Source of the DNA: Oidiodendron maius Zn
Taxonomy: Eukaryota; Ascomycota; Leotiomycetes; Myxotrichaceae
DNA: 64,000 nt
Assembly (NCBI GenBank): GCA_000827325.1
Contig: KN832888.1
Span: 100,069 to 164,068 of the forward strand
Direction of reading: 5' to 3'
The position numbers were made by a program, and so were the translations under genes. How positions within the stretch are numbered: position 1 is the first letter of the stretch; every line of letters begins with the position of its first letter. Below are positions 32,019 through 42,594 of the stretch, piece by piece. The notes beneath the pieces are model-generated. The model had not been told where the DNA came from. It worked only from the letters and a program-made list of their open reading frames with translations, and did not search any database.

Positions 32019-33611
32019 ATGTTACACGTCGATAAAACCGCCGCCTTTGGCGTTGAGGGCGTAATGCTCCAGGATATTCTTCCTAAACGGGAGAAGATGT
32101 GGTGGTCATATCCTAGGCTGCGGACTCTCAACTTGCTTCTCCTATGCGCCATCGTCACGGATATCACCAACGGCTATGATGGATCAATGTTAAACGGTAT
32201 CCAGAGTGTTCCCCAGTGGCAGAAGTTCTTCGGTCATCCTGCTGGTTCTAGGCTGGGAACTATCTCCAACGGAGTAAGATACGGTCAAATTGGAGCGCTC
32301 TTTTTCTGTGCACCAATTATCCAAAGGTTCGGAAGAAAAAGGCCTATTGCCATTGGTTCTTCTATTCTGCTACTCGGGGTCATACTTCAAACTGCTGCTC
32401 AGAATTATGCTATGTTTGTGGTCGGTCGAATTCTAATCGGATTCGGTAACACAATTCAGACCACAGCATGCCCAATCCTCATTTCAGAGCTAGCTTATCC
32501 ATCTCAACGCGCTCAGATAGTTGGGTTCATGAACAGTACCGGCTCCCTAGGCTCACTAATGGCTGCTTGGATTACATATGGCACGGCATTCTTAGCCGGA
32601 TCCTGGGCGTGGCGCCTTCCAAGTGCCTTGCAGGCACTTTCTTCACTTTTCCAACTCAGCCTATGCTTTTTTGTACCCGAATCACCCCGGTGGCTAGTGC
32701 ATAACAATCGCAGAGAAGAAGCTTTCCAGATCATAGCAAAATATCATGCCGAAGGAGACGAGAACTCAGAACTGTTGAAGTTTGAGATGGCGGAGATCGA
32801 TTACGCTCTCGAGTTAGAATGGGCAAATTCTACAAGCTCATGGAAAGCGTGGATCAAAACATCAGCAAACAGATACAGACTGTTTATTATTGTCACGGTC
32901 GGCTTCATCATTCAATGGACAGGAAATGCCTTGATTTCTTACTACCTGCATCTTGTCCTAAACTCAATCGGTATCACCAACTCCAAGACACAACTTATTA
33001 TTAACGGCTGTATCAATATAAACGGGGTGATATGGGGTAATCTATTCTCTGTACTTGCGAATAAGATTGGCCGACGTCCCTTGTTTTTGTTCGGTATGAC
33101 TGGCATGTTCTGTGCGTTCTTAAGCCTTACAGTCTTAACGGGAGTCAATACGGGTCAGAAATTCGCCAACCCAAGTATAGGACATGCAACCATTGCAATG
33201 ATCTTACTTTTCGGAGCCTTCTATAAAATGCCCGGTGTTATAGTCCCGAGTTATACCGCGGAAATTGCGCCCTACGACCTCCGTGCAAAGGCATTTGTCA
33301 TTACAGGATTTGGGGATGCCCTCGCAAATCTTTTTAGTGGATACACTAACCCCATTGCTCTTGCTGCTATCGGTTGGAAGTACTACATTGTTTGGTGCTG
33401 TGTGTTGATCAGTAACTTCCTTATCATATACTTCTTCTATCCTGAGACTAAGTCCCTTTCCTTGGAAGAGGTCGCGCAGATGTTTGACGGCAGTGCTGCG
33501 CAAAGGAAGGTGGTGGATGAAGAGGTGACGGATGACAAAACCAAGCAGAACGTTGATGTTAGTGAGACATCAAAGCACGTTGAATACGTGCCTGGTGCAA
33601 AGGAGGAGTGA
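32019..33611 (+). CDS. MFS sugar transporter (sugar porter family)
   Basis: A single-exon 530-residue protein from the ATG at 32019. It has 12 predicted helices and the sugar-porter signatures: DITNGYDGSMLNGIQ in helix 1, RFGRKRP in the first cytosolic loop, GRILIGFG in helix 4, VPESPRWLVHNNRREEA before the central loop, NKIGRRPLFLFG and PETKSLSLEEVAQMF at the end. The overall pattern is that of fungal lactose-permease-like or hexose transporters in the plasma membrane driven by protons. The substrate is not deducible. Its position after the lyase gene suggests uptake of uronic-acid oligomers or monosaccharides, which is inference. Confidence 0.9.
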   Translation: MLHVDKTAAFGVEGVMLQDILPKREKMWWSYPRLRTLNLLLLCAIVTDITNGYDGSMLNGIQSVPQWQKFFGHPAGSRLGTISNGVRYGQIGALFFCAPIIQRFGRKRPIAIGSSILLLGVILQTAAQNYAMFVVGRILIGFGNTIQTTACPILISELAYPSQRAQIVGFMNSTGSLGSLMAAWITYGTAFLAGSWAWRLPSALQALSSLFQLSLCFFVPESPRWLVHNNRREEAFQIIAKYHAEGDENSELLKFEMAEIDYALELEWANSTSSWKAWIKTSANRYRLFIIVTVGFIIQWTGNALISYYLHLVLNSIGITNSKTQLIINGCININGVIWGNLFSVLANKIGRRPLFLFGMTGMFCAFLSLTVLTGVNTGQKFANPSIGHATIAMILLFGAFYKMPGVIVPSYTAEIAPYDLRAKAFVITGFGDALANLFSGYTNPIALAAIGWKYYIVWCCVLISNFLIIYFFYPETKSLSLEEVAQMFDGSAAQRKVVDEEVTDDKTKQNVDVSETSKHVEYVPGAKEE

Positions 33612-34927
33612 TGATGTGCGCTTTATTTCTGTTTTTCTCCATGACTTAATTAGTTTGGGACTAATATTTGCCCGAATATTTATTGATATAATTCCAAAGG
33701 AGGAAGAGAGTTAAATAGCCAAATTGCGTTGAATTGTGCATCGGCATATATTCTAGCATTTCATGCGGCCTTGTATGGTCCACCTGCTTTGTGTAGTATC
33801 GTGGCCACTGCCAGATTGAATGCATCTAAACTTGCCTATAACATATACTAACCTTCTCCGCGAATCTCTTGTTATCCAGGATAGTGGTACTAGTACCCCA
33901 AGACGGCACTCTAGTAGTGGCGCAGGTTATTAATATAGTGAAACACATATTGTAACACGATTCCCTTTAGTGAAAGTGCAGATAGAGGCATGCATATATA
34001 GCCGAGATTCGGAATTATTCTAAATTGAAGGTTGACCTGGGCAATAACAAGATTTCTCCGCATCAAACCGCTCATAGGACACCTTGGAATGCAAGCAGCA
34101 TGTTATAGATACTATCTATCCTATTCGTTGGAAACTTATCTATTTCGTGATAAAGAAATGTTATGGTACAAGAAATCCCATTTTTATACTGCCCGGCCCG
34201 GACAGCGGCCCTCCTCCTTTCGTATTACCTGCTTGCTTCTCTCAGCAGGAGTCTAGTAGTTTATGTAATAAAGGACAGCAATTTTCCTACGTACCTACCT
34301 CCTTACATACGTAATATTCTACTCAGAAAGCCAAGACTTGATTGTATTAAGCTTCAGATCTCTGGCCATCAAGTAGTGTCAAGCTGGGCGAGCGCCGCCC
34401 ATTGCGAGTTATATCTTGCTCTTACGGCGCTGGTGATCCGCGTATATCCGCATTTACGGTTATATGAGACGAGTATTGCAGATGTGAGATATTATTATTA
34501 CCTCATGGTTCCTATGTCGAGGAAGGGTAGCCAGGGTATAAGGGTGATAGTTAACTATGCTCTTTTTCCATTGTGGACGCTCATTACGGATAGTGTGACA
34601 AGGAGGTGGGGTCGTGATGAAATGATCTTGAATTTACGACAACCCAGCATGACAAATATCTGATATGCTACTCAGTGCAGGTTACGTGAATGCTTCTCTT
34701 GGATCAGCAGTTGCCGGTTCATGATCCCATGCACCAATTCTAGAATAGTGTCTACTCTCTAACAATAAATTCAGATTTAAAATGTTCCTACTTGAGATGT
34801 TAATGCTATGGAATGTAACTCAAATAATTTTAAAGAGCTGTTGAAGCAATCTTTTAACAATATTCGTGTTGAACGTCACCCATCTTATTTCGGCCTCACC
34901 TCAGCCCTAATCACCTTAACTCACTAA
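33612..34927. other. Intergenic, no gene seen
   Basis: The region lies between the sugar porter and the end of the leftward iron permease. A 166-codon open frame at 34163-34663 has no recognisable domain and an odd composition, and I do not call it. AT content is high. Confidence 0.4.
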
Positions 34928-36442
34928 TCAGGCCACGGGTAGCAATTGACGTGATGATAGCTCCTCCTGTCTTTCAATCTTAACAAAGGTATTGAGATAT
35001 GAGATGAGCTTCAACCTCCGCAGGTAAAGGTTGTGAAGATCAACACGTCTCTCGGCATCTCCGACGTTATGACCAGTGACGAGGATCATCATAAAGAAAG
35101 ATTCAATAATGCTAGGGGGGACATTACAAAGCAACTGACCAGTTACGCTCCAACCCATTGCGCTAGCACCAATGATTAGACCTACGATAAGAATCGCTCC
35201 AAGTACGACGGTTATCTCATGCGAGCATACATTGCCTACTGCAATGGAGACTCGGCAGCTGAGTGAGTTGTCTGCCACGCGTTCCTCGTTGAGCTGAGAT
35301 ACACCGACCACGGCTAGCATGTCCATATCGTCGTATGCCAACTGGGTGAACTCGGTACTCTGGTAGCCCGAGAGTATATTTTGAACATTGCGCAGAACAA
35401 AACCATCGTTTAGGCCAATTAGGCCGGCATACGTCCCAATAAGGAGCCACCAATTTGAGTCGAAAGACATCGCAGGTCCAATAACTATCCAGATGATTAT
35501 CACAAAGAATAGGATTGCGATTCCAAGGAGTGTGCCAACGAGATCTGCGTAATAATCGATACCACGCTGGAGTCTGCCTCTTTTGGGAACGGAAATAATA
35601 ACTGGCCCGTTTTCAATCCTGTCGCCAGTAATACTTCTAAGCTTTAACTCCAAAGCGGCATCAGCCTTGTAGATATATACCAGGCAGCTCGTCGTGTATT
35701 TATTGTGGCGTTCGCGTATATTAGCCAAAAACGCCAGAATAAACACCATCCAAGCTGAAGTTGCCGAGTTAATATACAATTGCCATGTATCGGACCAGCC
35801 GCAATAATGGCCGAAACCAATCCAAATGAAGATGCATACCCAAAAGGCACAGACTGTAGCAATATGTCCCATGAAGTCGGATACTGCAGTAGAGATTCGA
35901 CCGAGCCAATTCTCTGAAGGAAGTTTTGCTGCAAATTCCGTCTGCTTTAGGTCACCGAACTGTATCGGCTTGACCATTTCGTATTTTCCGCTCTCCATGA
36001 GGCTCTTTAGCATTCTCTTGTTGCTAGTAATGCGGGATCGCAGACAGGCTGTAACAAGCATGAGTGACTCGTGAGAATTCAATTGCTGGCGCATAAGGAA
36101 GGCGTCGAATATCATATTAATAATGGCCTGAGCATCAGAAATGCCGACCTGCCAGTCGTTTGAATGGCCAAATGGAATGCCTAAGAAAGCCCAGGTGAGG
36201 ACGGCGGCAACAATAGTGAAAAAGATGGCTTGTGACCCCGATAATTCTACTACCTTATCTAGCCAGCGATCCAGGAGTCTTGTCTTAGTCTTGATAGTGT
36301 ATGTATCTATATTTTCGGTGGAGGTATGATCGGCAACCCCTTTATCATCATGGTCGACACTTACTGCTACCTGGGTCGGCGCCGTGCAATCAATTGCTTG
36401 CCGAGCTCCTGGAGCGCGAAGAGCTCTGATTATTCGCTGCAT
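34928..36442 (-). CDS. Low-affinity iron/zinc permease, Fet4-like
   Basis: A single-exon 504-residue membrane protein. Two homologous halves of helix pairs are visible. The first has FFTIVAAVLTWAFLGIPFGHSNDWQVGISDAQAI and a following INMIFDAFLMRQQLNSHESL. The second has IIIWIVIGPAMSFDSNWWLLIGTYAGLIGL. This arrangement, with a long cytosolic N-terminus, is that of the low-affinity Fe(II) permease family (Fet4 type). It imports ferrous iron, zinc or copper across the plasma membrane when metals are plentiful. Length agrees with the family (about 500-550). No regulatory sites were recognised upstream. Confidence 0.85.
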   Translation of the reverse strand: MQRIIRALRAPGARQAIDCTAPTQVAVSVDHDDKGVADHTSTENIDTYTIKTKTRLLDRWLDKVVELSGSQAIFFTIVAAVLTWAFLGIPFGHSNDWQVGISDAQAIINMIFDAFLMRQQLNSHESLMLVTACLRSRITSNKRMLKSLMESGKYEMVKPIQFGDLKQTEFAAKLPSENWLGRISTAVSDFMGHIATVCAFWVCIFIWIGFGHYCGWSDTWQLYINSATSAWMVFILAFLANIRERHNKYTTSCLVYIYKADAALELKLRSITGDRIENGPVIISVPKRGRLQRGIDYYADLVGTLLGIAILFFVIIIWIVIGPAMSFDSNWWLLIGTYAGLIGLNDGFVLRNVQNILSGYQSTEFTQLAYDDMDMLAVVGVSQLNEERVADNSLSCRVSIAVGNVCSHEITVVLGAILIVGLIIGASAMGWSVTGQLLCNVPPSIIESFFMMILVTGHNVGDAERRVDLHNLYLRRLKLISYLNTFVKIERQEELSSRQLLPVA

Positions 36443-37933
36443 TTAATTTGCTAGATTGTTGGTGGTAGCGTTTCTGGAAAGTATTGAATGCAAAGAGCCT
36501 TTAACTCTACAACGAATACGTCAGTAAACAGCAGACTGGTCCAATATCACGGCCACAACCTTTACTCATAAAGGACGTACAATTGCTCTATGGTGGTCGG
36601 GTGGGCTGTAGCAGTGCACCAACAGGCACGGTTGAGCCTGCTGGTTCGTGGGATGAAGTGATAGCCGCCAGGTTTGTGCAGGAGCTTCGCTCCGGTTGAA
36701 AATGTTATCTGTGCAACAGTCAAGCCAACATCTAGCACGATGATGGAAATAGATACAATGTTTAGATTATTTTATATCTAGAGATCAGGTTACTTTTAAG
36801 AAAAGACGTGAGTCAGTGATGGAGGCTGTGCTTTTCTTAAGTGGTATATGAAGGTGAAAATTTTCGGGCAAAATTCCCTCACTGACCAGGGCAATGACAT
36901 CCCGACTGTTGCTGATTGAGCTCAAAAGGCGGGCGACCCATATCCACATGGCAACACCACTCAAATGCTTATATTATATTGCTGCAAGTTGCTCAATAAT
37001 ACTTGTACCGCCAATAACGCTGAAGAGCTTATCAGCCGATCTCATGTTTCGATACATCAAGATTATAGTATCACGGCTAGGGGGAAACGGTCGGCATAGA
37101 AAAGATCGCGGTACTAATTTACTGTACTTGGTACGGGTCTACTTTGTGGAGCTAACGCTAAATCGCACGAAGCAATATTAAATCTCTCAAGGGGCTGTGC
37201 AACAAAGTTTTTGCACCCAAAAAGTTGGTGCTGAAGTGAATTACTTCGTAACTCCGTATCAAAATATCCACGGACTTGCCTTGAAGCTCATCACTTATCG
37301 TCTATAATAGCAACCCATCGCCCACTCACATTCGCATCAAGCCTACCTCTTTATTAATATTGCGGATATTTAGTAATCCTAGATTAGAACGCTAAATAAG
37401 AGTATATGATATCTAAAGTAGTAATAAGGAGAAGAGGGATAAGGTCTTAAGTAAGGCCTTCTCTTACAAAGTACAGGCCTTTAAAGCTGGTAATACTCGT
37501 CACTCATAACACCTAGATAGTGTTCATCCCGGGTGCTTCTCCTTAAGGCGGGAGTATTTAACACAGGAAGACCCTACCGTCAGTGGGCTAATTCGTGCCA
37601 AGGGGCAGCCCCGTGTTGCGTAAAGTAATGCAGGACAGGAGCTCAATGATGTTGCGAATATACACTTAGGCATTCAAATAGATATTACTGTATATAAAAC
37701 TGATGAATTTATTCAATGTGGCATAAAGTGAGAGCTGGCTTTGGCATATAAGTAATATTGCATACAATAGTGTCTATAAATACATACGCCTAAAGGACGG
37801 GAGATACGGTATATTACTGCGTAGAGCAGGAGATAAGCGTACATACACATTCTAGCACAGTATATTCTTTACGCATATGTGGAAGCTTTGACTTTGCAGG
37901 TTTGTCCTTCATCCATCTCTTAGCCTGTTTTGC
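36443..37933. other. Intergenic, no gene seen
   Basis: 1.5 kb between the iron permease start and the beta-lactamase-like stop. Only short frames. 37300-37830 is AT-rich with simple ATAT-type sequence. Confidence 0.4.
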
Positions 37934-39286
37934 TCAGAGCTGCGGAAACAGCAGATCGAGGCCCAGGCTCTTCCCGACCCAATATCCCAAGGCCTCTCGG
38001 ACAATATTGTTGCTGCTCCACTCACGACTCGGATGTACACGATTAGAGAAGTGCAAGTAGAACGTGTCCCTTCCACGGTCGATTACAACACTTGTCCCGG
38101 TAAATCCAGTGTGCGACGCCGTGAGGAGGGAGCTTAAGGGTCCCGCGGTGTAGTACTGATCTAGCTCGAATCCGAGGCCATGATCGTCATTAATGTTGTT
38201 GAACCGGGCGTTGAAATTGGTGAAGATGTGATCAACTGCTTCCTGAGACAAGATACGATGTCCACCGTACGTGCCATTGTTCAGGATCATTTGGCAGAGC
38301 GCTGCAGTGTCTCTAACGGTAGAAAAGAGACCAGCATGGCCCGACACGCCATCTAGAGCCCACGAATTCTCGTCATGGACGGTGCCTCGCACTGGTTGAG
38401 GCCGCTGGGGCTCACCTTCGCCTAGCACTTCGATCTGGAATTCCTGCGCGGCAGACTGCCAGTAGAATGGATTCTTGGGCCCTTCCACGTTCCCACGGTT
38501 GAAGAAAGTACTCCGCATGCCCAAGAGAGAAGTGAACTGCGCAATCAGTTCATCGAGGGGCTGGCCAGTTACTCTCTCGAGGACAATCATCATTGACATG
38601 AAGTTCAAGTCCGAGTACAGGTAAGTGCTCCCCGGCGCATTGATGATGGCCTGGGTGATGATGGCTTGGATCTTGTCCTCGTACGTCGGGTACGAGCCAG
38701 AGAATAGAGAGGGCGCAGGATCTGCATCAAAACCGCTTGTGTGAGTGAGGAGCATAAGGATGGTGATATTCGCCTTCCCGTTGGCGGCGAACTCGGGCAC
38801 GTAAGTAGCCACCGTCGCGTTCAATTGGATCTTGCCAGCATCCATCTCGCGCAGGGTCGCTACGGTAGTGAAGAGCTTGGTCAGGCTGGCCATATCGTAG
38901 ATGGTATCCAGATCTGCCTCCTCCTGCTTTTGCGGGGGCAGAAGTGTTCCATTGGCATCCGCATATAGACTCTTCTTGCCAAATGCAAAGGCGCTCACGA
39001 TAGTGTTCTTATGTTCAATAAGAACGGAGCCTCCAGGCTCGATAGGGTTGACGATATTGTGAGTAAGAGAGCCGTAGTTGGCCGCAGTGGTGTAGCCGGA
39101 GAGATTTGCAACCATCTCCTTTAGAGGTTGCGGATCCATTCCGACAGACTCTGGACTGCCATAGTGAAGCACCTGGTTACCGGGATCAGGATAGGCGCCG
39201 CGCACCGCAGTGGCAGTTGCAAGTGCAATGGTCATCGCTCGGAACGACACGAGGGCCGCGGGCGCCGGAACAGTTAACAGTCTCAT
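37934..39286 (-). CDS. Secreted beta-lactamase-like serine hydrolase
   Basis: A single-exon 450-residue protein with a hydrophobic N-terminal region ending near AVRGA (about residue 30), consistent with a signal peptide. It has the class C beta-lactamase / penicillin-binding fold motifs: S-x-x-K as SLTK (around residues 133-136, in MASLTKLFT), Y-x-N-type YSDLNF (around 222) and the KTG-equivalent HTG in SHTGFTG (around 390). Serine is the nucleophile and the lysine and tyrosine are the general bases. Fungal members are esterases, lactamases, transpeptidase-like enzymes or polyketide hydrolases, and the substrate is unknown. Several N-glycosylation sequons support secretion. Confidence 0.85.
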   Translation of the reverse strand: MRLLTVPAPAALVSFRAMTIALATATAVRGAYPDPGNQVLHYGSPESVGMDPQPLKEMVANLSGYTTAANYGSLTHNIVNPIEPGGSVLIEHKNTIVSAFAFGKKSLYADANGTLLPPQKQEEADLDTIYDMASLTKLFTTVATLREMDAGKIQLNATVATYVPEFAANGKANITILMLLTHTSGFDADPAPSLFSGSYPTYEDKIQAIITQAIINAPGSTYLYSDLNFMSMMIVLERVTGQPLDELIAQFTSLLGMRSTFFNRGNVEGPKNPFYWQSAAQEFQIEVLGEGEPQRPQPVRGTVHDENSWALDGVSGHAGLFSTVRDTAALCQMILNNGTYGGHRILSQEAVDHIFTNFNARFNNINDDHGLGFELDQYYTAGPLSSLLTASHTGFTGTSVVIDRGRDTFYLHFSNRVHPSREWSSNNIVREALGYWVGKSLGLDLLFPQL

Positions 39287-40893
39287 GCCGGGTGAGCTTC
39301 TCAGTCTAAGACAGAGGCTTGTAGTCGCAGACGTGAGGCAGAGTTAAGTCAAGAACCGAGGCACAGTACAATTTCCGTGCGGTACGCTGTAAAGTGCAAC
39401 GGGTACAGCCAACGCCCTCGCGAGGAAACGTCGAGAAAAGCACTTCGATCATCTTGGCAACGGCCAAATATAAGGATCAATACATTAGCGCTGCAGTGCC
39501 AGTCCTATTATGCAGCTTCGTGGCTAAAGGTACGGGTCTCTGTGTTCCCCCACTCTCTCTTTGAATCGCACTTACTGATTGACATATCCAGGCCGTTTTA
39601 CCCCTCAGTTAATGAGGGTCGCTCGTTGCGGGCCTTCATTTCACGGAGGTAATGTTACAGGCGTCTTATTCAACAGCACTAAGGGCACGAGATGTAACCA
39701 TTTCTTCCCGCCCTTGCATGAGACCTGCCTAGTCTGCTGGATCCCGTCTCCGAAAAGCCATGATTAACAAATAACGCTTCCCGGACTATAAGTAGCGGCG
39801 GGAGAGTTCCCGACAAGATACAGCTCCCAGTCTGGCAGAAAGCTACATGAAGCAGGTCCTTACAGTGGTTCATGTATTCTCCGTAAAGGTACAGTATTGC
39901 ATAAATAGACGTACGGGATGATCTCTACCGAGACAGAGCATGGTCGGAGCAGTCATAGAGTGATTGTGTCGTTGCCCGACCGCTACAACCATTGCCTCTT
40001 CTAGCTCCAGGCGATTCGGTTCGCAATCCTTCCCTACGATCGAAAACGAGGAATATCTCATCTTGCCCACTTTCGATTGTGAGATTCCCGTATGAGGAGC
40101 CACTCCAATAGGCCTACGGAGTAAGGCTTCTAGCTAGGCCAATCTCTAAATCCACTAAATATGTCAGTCATTCTATTTGCATAAGTGCTTATAGGCTCTT
40201 CTCCACTTGTTTGACAATATGCTAAGCATAACCGCCTGTATTGCTTTCGTATTGTACTGTAGGAGGTCGCGTCTACTCTCATAGTATCCCGGAGTTGCGG
40301 TTGTTGGATGCTGCTTTTTGCTGCTAAACACGCTAGTATGTTAATCTCGGTACCAAAATCGCAGAGATTCATTAGTATGCTGGCATTGCGCCCAATTATT
40401 TTCCCAGGTTACGAAGTTGAGATGTGGACGAGGCCATAGGTTAGGATATCAACCTCAGTCTACAAAATTGGCAGCACACAGACTTGATATCCTAGGTCAT
40501 ATATCTTCGGCCTTATCGAGCTGTTAAAAACATCAAAGGATAACCGCCATAGATACGGCGGGGGTAGTTGGAACAACCTCATAGCGATTCTAATGCAACA
40601 TATGAGAGCCGCCCTGTGCTCGTTGCTTGAAATTGGTGGCCAAGTCACACCGTTGTGATGACACCGCCACTTAACCTAAATCGCTACCTGTATCACCTTA
40701 GCCGAGAAGGGACTGCATGACTGCATGTCTTCTCCGACACGACACAGATACTACACTGTGATCTGTTCCTCTCCATTGCTGGTTATCGGGGAGCTAATAA
40801 TGGGACTCTGGTTCATGTTTAGCTCTTCATTACAAATGTGCAGTTCCATCAGAGACCAGTCGCCAGGTTCACGTTATCACGGTGGATTACACA
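39287..40893. other. Divergent intergenic region, no gene seen
   Basis: 1.6 kb between two divergent genes, so it contains both promoters. Small frames on both strands have no recognisable product. Confidence 0.45.
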
Positions 40894-42594
40894 ATGAGCG
40901 TTCGTCAGAAGCAGCCACAAGCTTCTCTGGCCGCCCAGAAAGAGTACTATGACCTTGGATCCTTCCACAGACCGGTAACCACTAGCAGTGAAGATACGCA
41001 GACCTGGTTTGACAGGGGTCTTATCTGGACTTATGCCTTCAACCATGAGGAAGCCGGGAAGTGCTTCCAGAGGGCCATCAGCAACGACCCGGGTTGCGCT
41101 ATGGCATACTGGGGCCTTGCATATTCTCTCGGCCCAAATTATAACAAGCCGTGGAGTGTCTTCGATGGCGAGGATATGGCGCTGAGCGTCAATCGAACCC
41201 ATGTTGCTGCTACGCAAGCAAAGGCGAATTCTGCTACAGCAACGCCAGTTGAGCGAGCTCTCATCGATGCCATCCAGTTCAGGTACTTGCAGGCGCTGCC
41301 GCCCGAAGACTTCTCCATATGGAACCTGGAATACGCAGAATCAATGGAATCGGTATACAGGGTCTTCTCAGATGACCTGGACGTGGCGACCCTGTACGCT
41401 GATGCATTGATGAACCTGACACCATGGAAGATGTGGGATTTGACCACTGGACAGCCAGCTGCGGGGGCCCGCACTCTGGAGGTGAAGGAGGTTCTTGATC
41501 GCGCATTGTCCCAGGAGGGTGGAAGCAGGCACGCTGGCATACTGCATCTCTACATTCATCTCATGGAAATGTCTGGCGTACCCGAAACCGCACTGACGGT
41601 TGCCGATCAACTGCGGGGTCTTGTGCCAGACGCTGGACATCTGAACCATATGCCTTCGCATTTAGATATTCTATGCGGTGATTATCGTCGAGCGATTGCA
41701 TCTAATTCCGAAGGAATACGCGGCGACGAGAAATTCCTTAGTCGAGAAGGCCCGCTCAATTTCTACACCCTCTATCGGTCACACAACTATCACTTCCGGA
41801 TATATGCCGCCATGTTCTCGGGACAGTCGGGGATCGCCCTTCAGACTGCGGCACGCCTAGAGGCTTCGATTCCAGAAGACCTGCTGCGGGTCAGGTCACC
41901 GCCAATGGCAGATTGGCTAGAGAGCTTTCTCAGCATGCGCATGCATGTTCTCATTCGTTTTGGGCTTTGGCAGGACATCCTGGATCTGACATTGCCTCAC
42001 GATACAGAACTCTATTGCGTGACGACGGCGATGATTCATTATGCAAAGGGTGTCGCGTGGGCCGCAACTGGTATGATTGAGGAAGCAAAAGTGGAACGCA
42101 TCCGATTCTGCGATGCGCTGAAACGTGTCGCACCTAGTCGCATGTTATTTAACAAGAGCTGTATTGATATCCTAGCCGTAGGTGAAGCGATGCTCGACGG
42201 TGAACTTGCCTATCGACAAGCAAATTTCGACGTCGCAATGAAACATTTGCTGCGGTCAGTCACACTCTATGATGCACTTCCTTACGATGAGCCTTGGGGA
42301 TGGATGCAACCAACCCGACATGCCTATGGCGCGCTACTGGTCGAGCAAGGCCGTGTTGAAGAAGCGGCGTCTGTGTATAGTGCCGATCTTGGTCTGGATA
42401 ACACGTTGCCGCGCGCTCTTCAGCACCCGAACAATATATGGGCTCTCCATGGTTATCACGAGTGTCTCGTAAGGCTCGGTAGAACCGCCGAGGCCTCCAT
42501 CATTGAACCGCAACTGAGACTGGCAACTGCGATTGCAGATGTACCCATTCCTTCGTCCTGTTTTTGCCGACGTGGAACACAAAACGTACTCTAG
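40894..42594 (+). CDS. TPR-repeat protein with Cys-x-Cys tail
   Basis: Single exon, 566 residues from the ATG at 40894 (an in-frame GTG lies just upstream). The chain contains tetratricopeptide-like helices: TWFDRGLIWTYAFNHEEAGK with the following DPGCAMAYWGLAYSLGP near the start, and further ones near 430-540. A conserved histidine-rich block (AGHLNHMPSHLDILCGDY) lies near residue 250, and the C-terminus ends with SSCFCRRG. This layout matches a widespread fungal/bacterial family annotated only as 'TPR domain protein'. The HMPSH block and Cys pair suggest a metal or redox role, but that is inference. The partner is unknown. Confidence 0.75.
   Translation: MSVRQKQPQASLAAQKEYYDLGSFHRPVTTSSEDTQTWFDRGLIWTYAFNHEEAGKCFQRAISNDPGCAMAYWGLAYSLGPNYNKPWSVFDGEDMALSVNRTHVAATQAKANSATATPVERALIDAIQFRYLQALPPEDFSIWNLEYAESMESVYRVFSDDLDVATLYADALMNLTPWKMWDLTTGQPAAGARTLEVKEVLDRALSQEGGSRHAGILHLYIHLMEMSGVPETALTVADQLRGLVPDAGHLNHMPSHLDILCGDYRRAIASNSEGIRGDEKFLSREGPLNFYTLYRSHNYHFRIYAAMFSGQSGIALQTAARLEASIPEDLLRVRSPPMADWLESFLSMRMHVLIRFGLWQDILDLTLPHDTELYCVTTAMIHYAKGVAWAATGMIEEAKVERIRFCDALKRVAPSRMLFNKSCIDILAVGEAMLDGELAYRQANFDVAMKHLLRSVTLYDALPYDEPWGWMQPTRHAYGALLVEQGRVEEAASVYSADLGLDNTLPRALQHPNNIWALHGYHECLVRLGRTAEASIIEPQLRLATAIADVPIPSSCFCRRGTQNVL

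Noticed and set aside
34163-34663. 166-codon frame on the plus strand
   Set aside because: AT-rich, repetitive hydrophobic/tyrosine runs and no family; likely chance.
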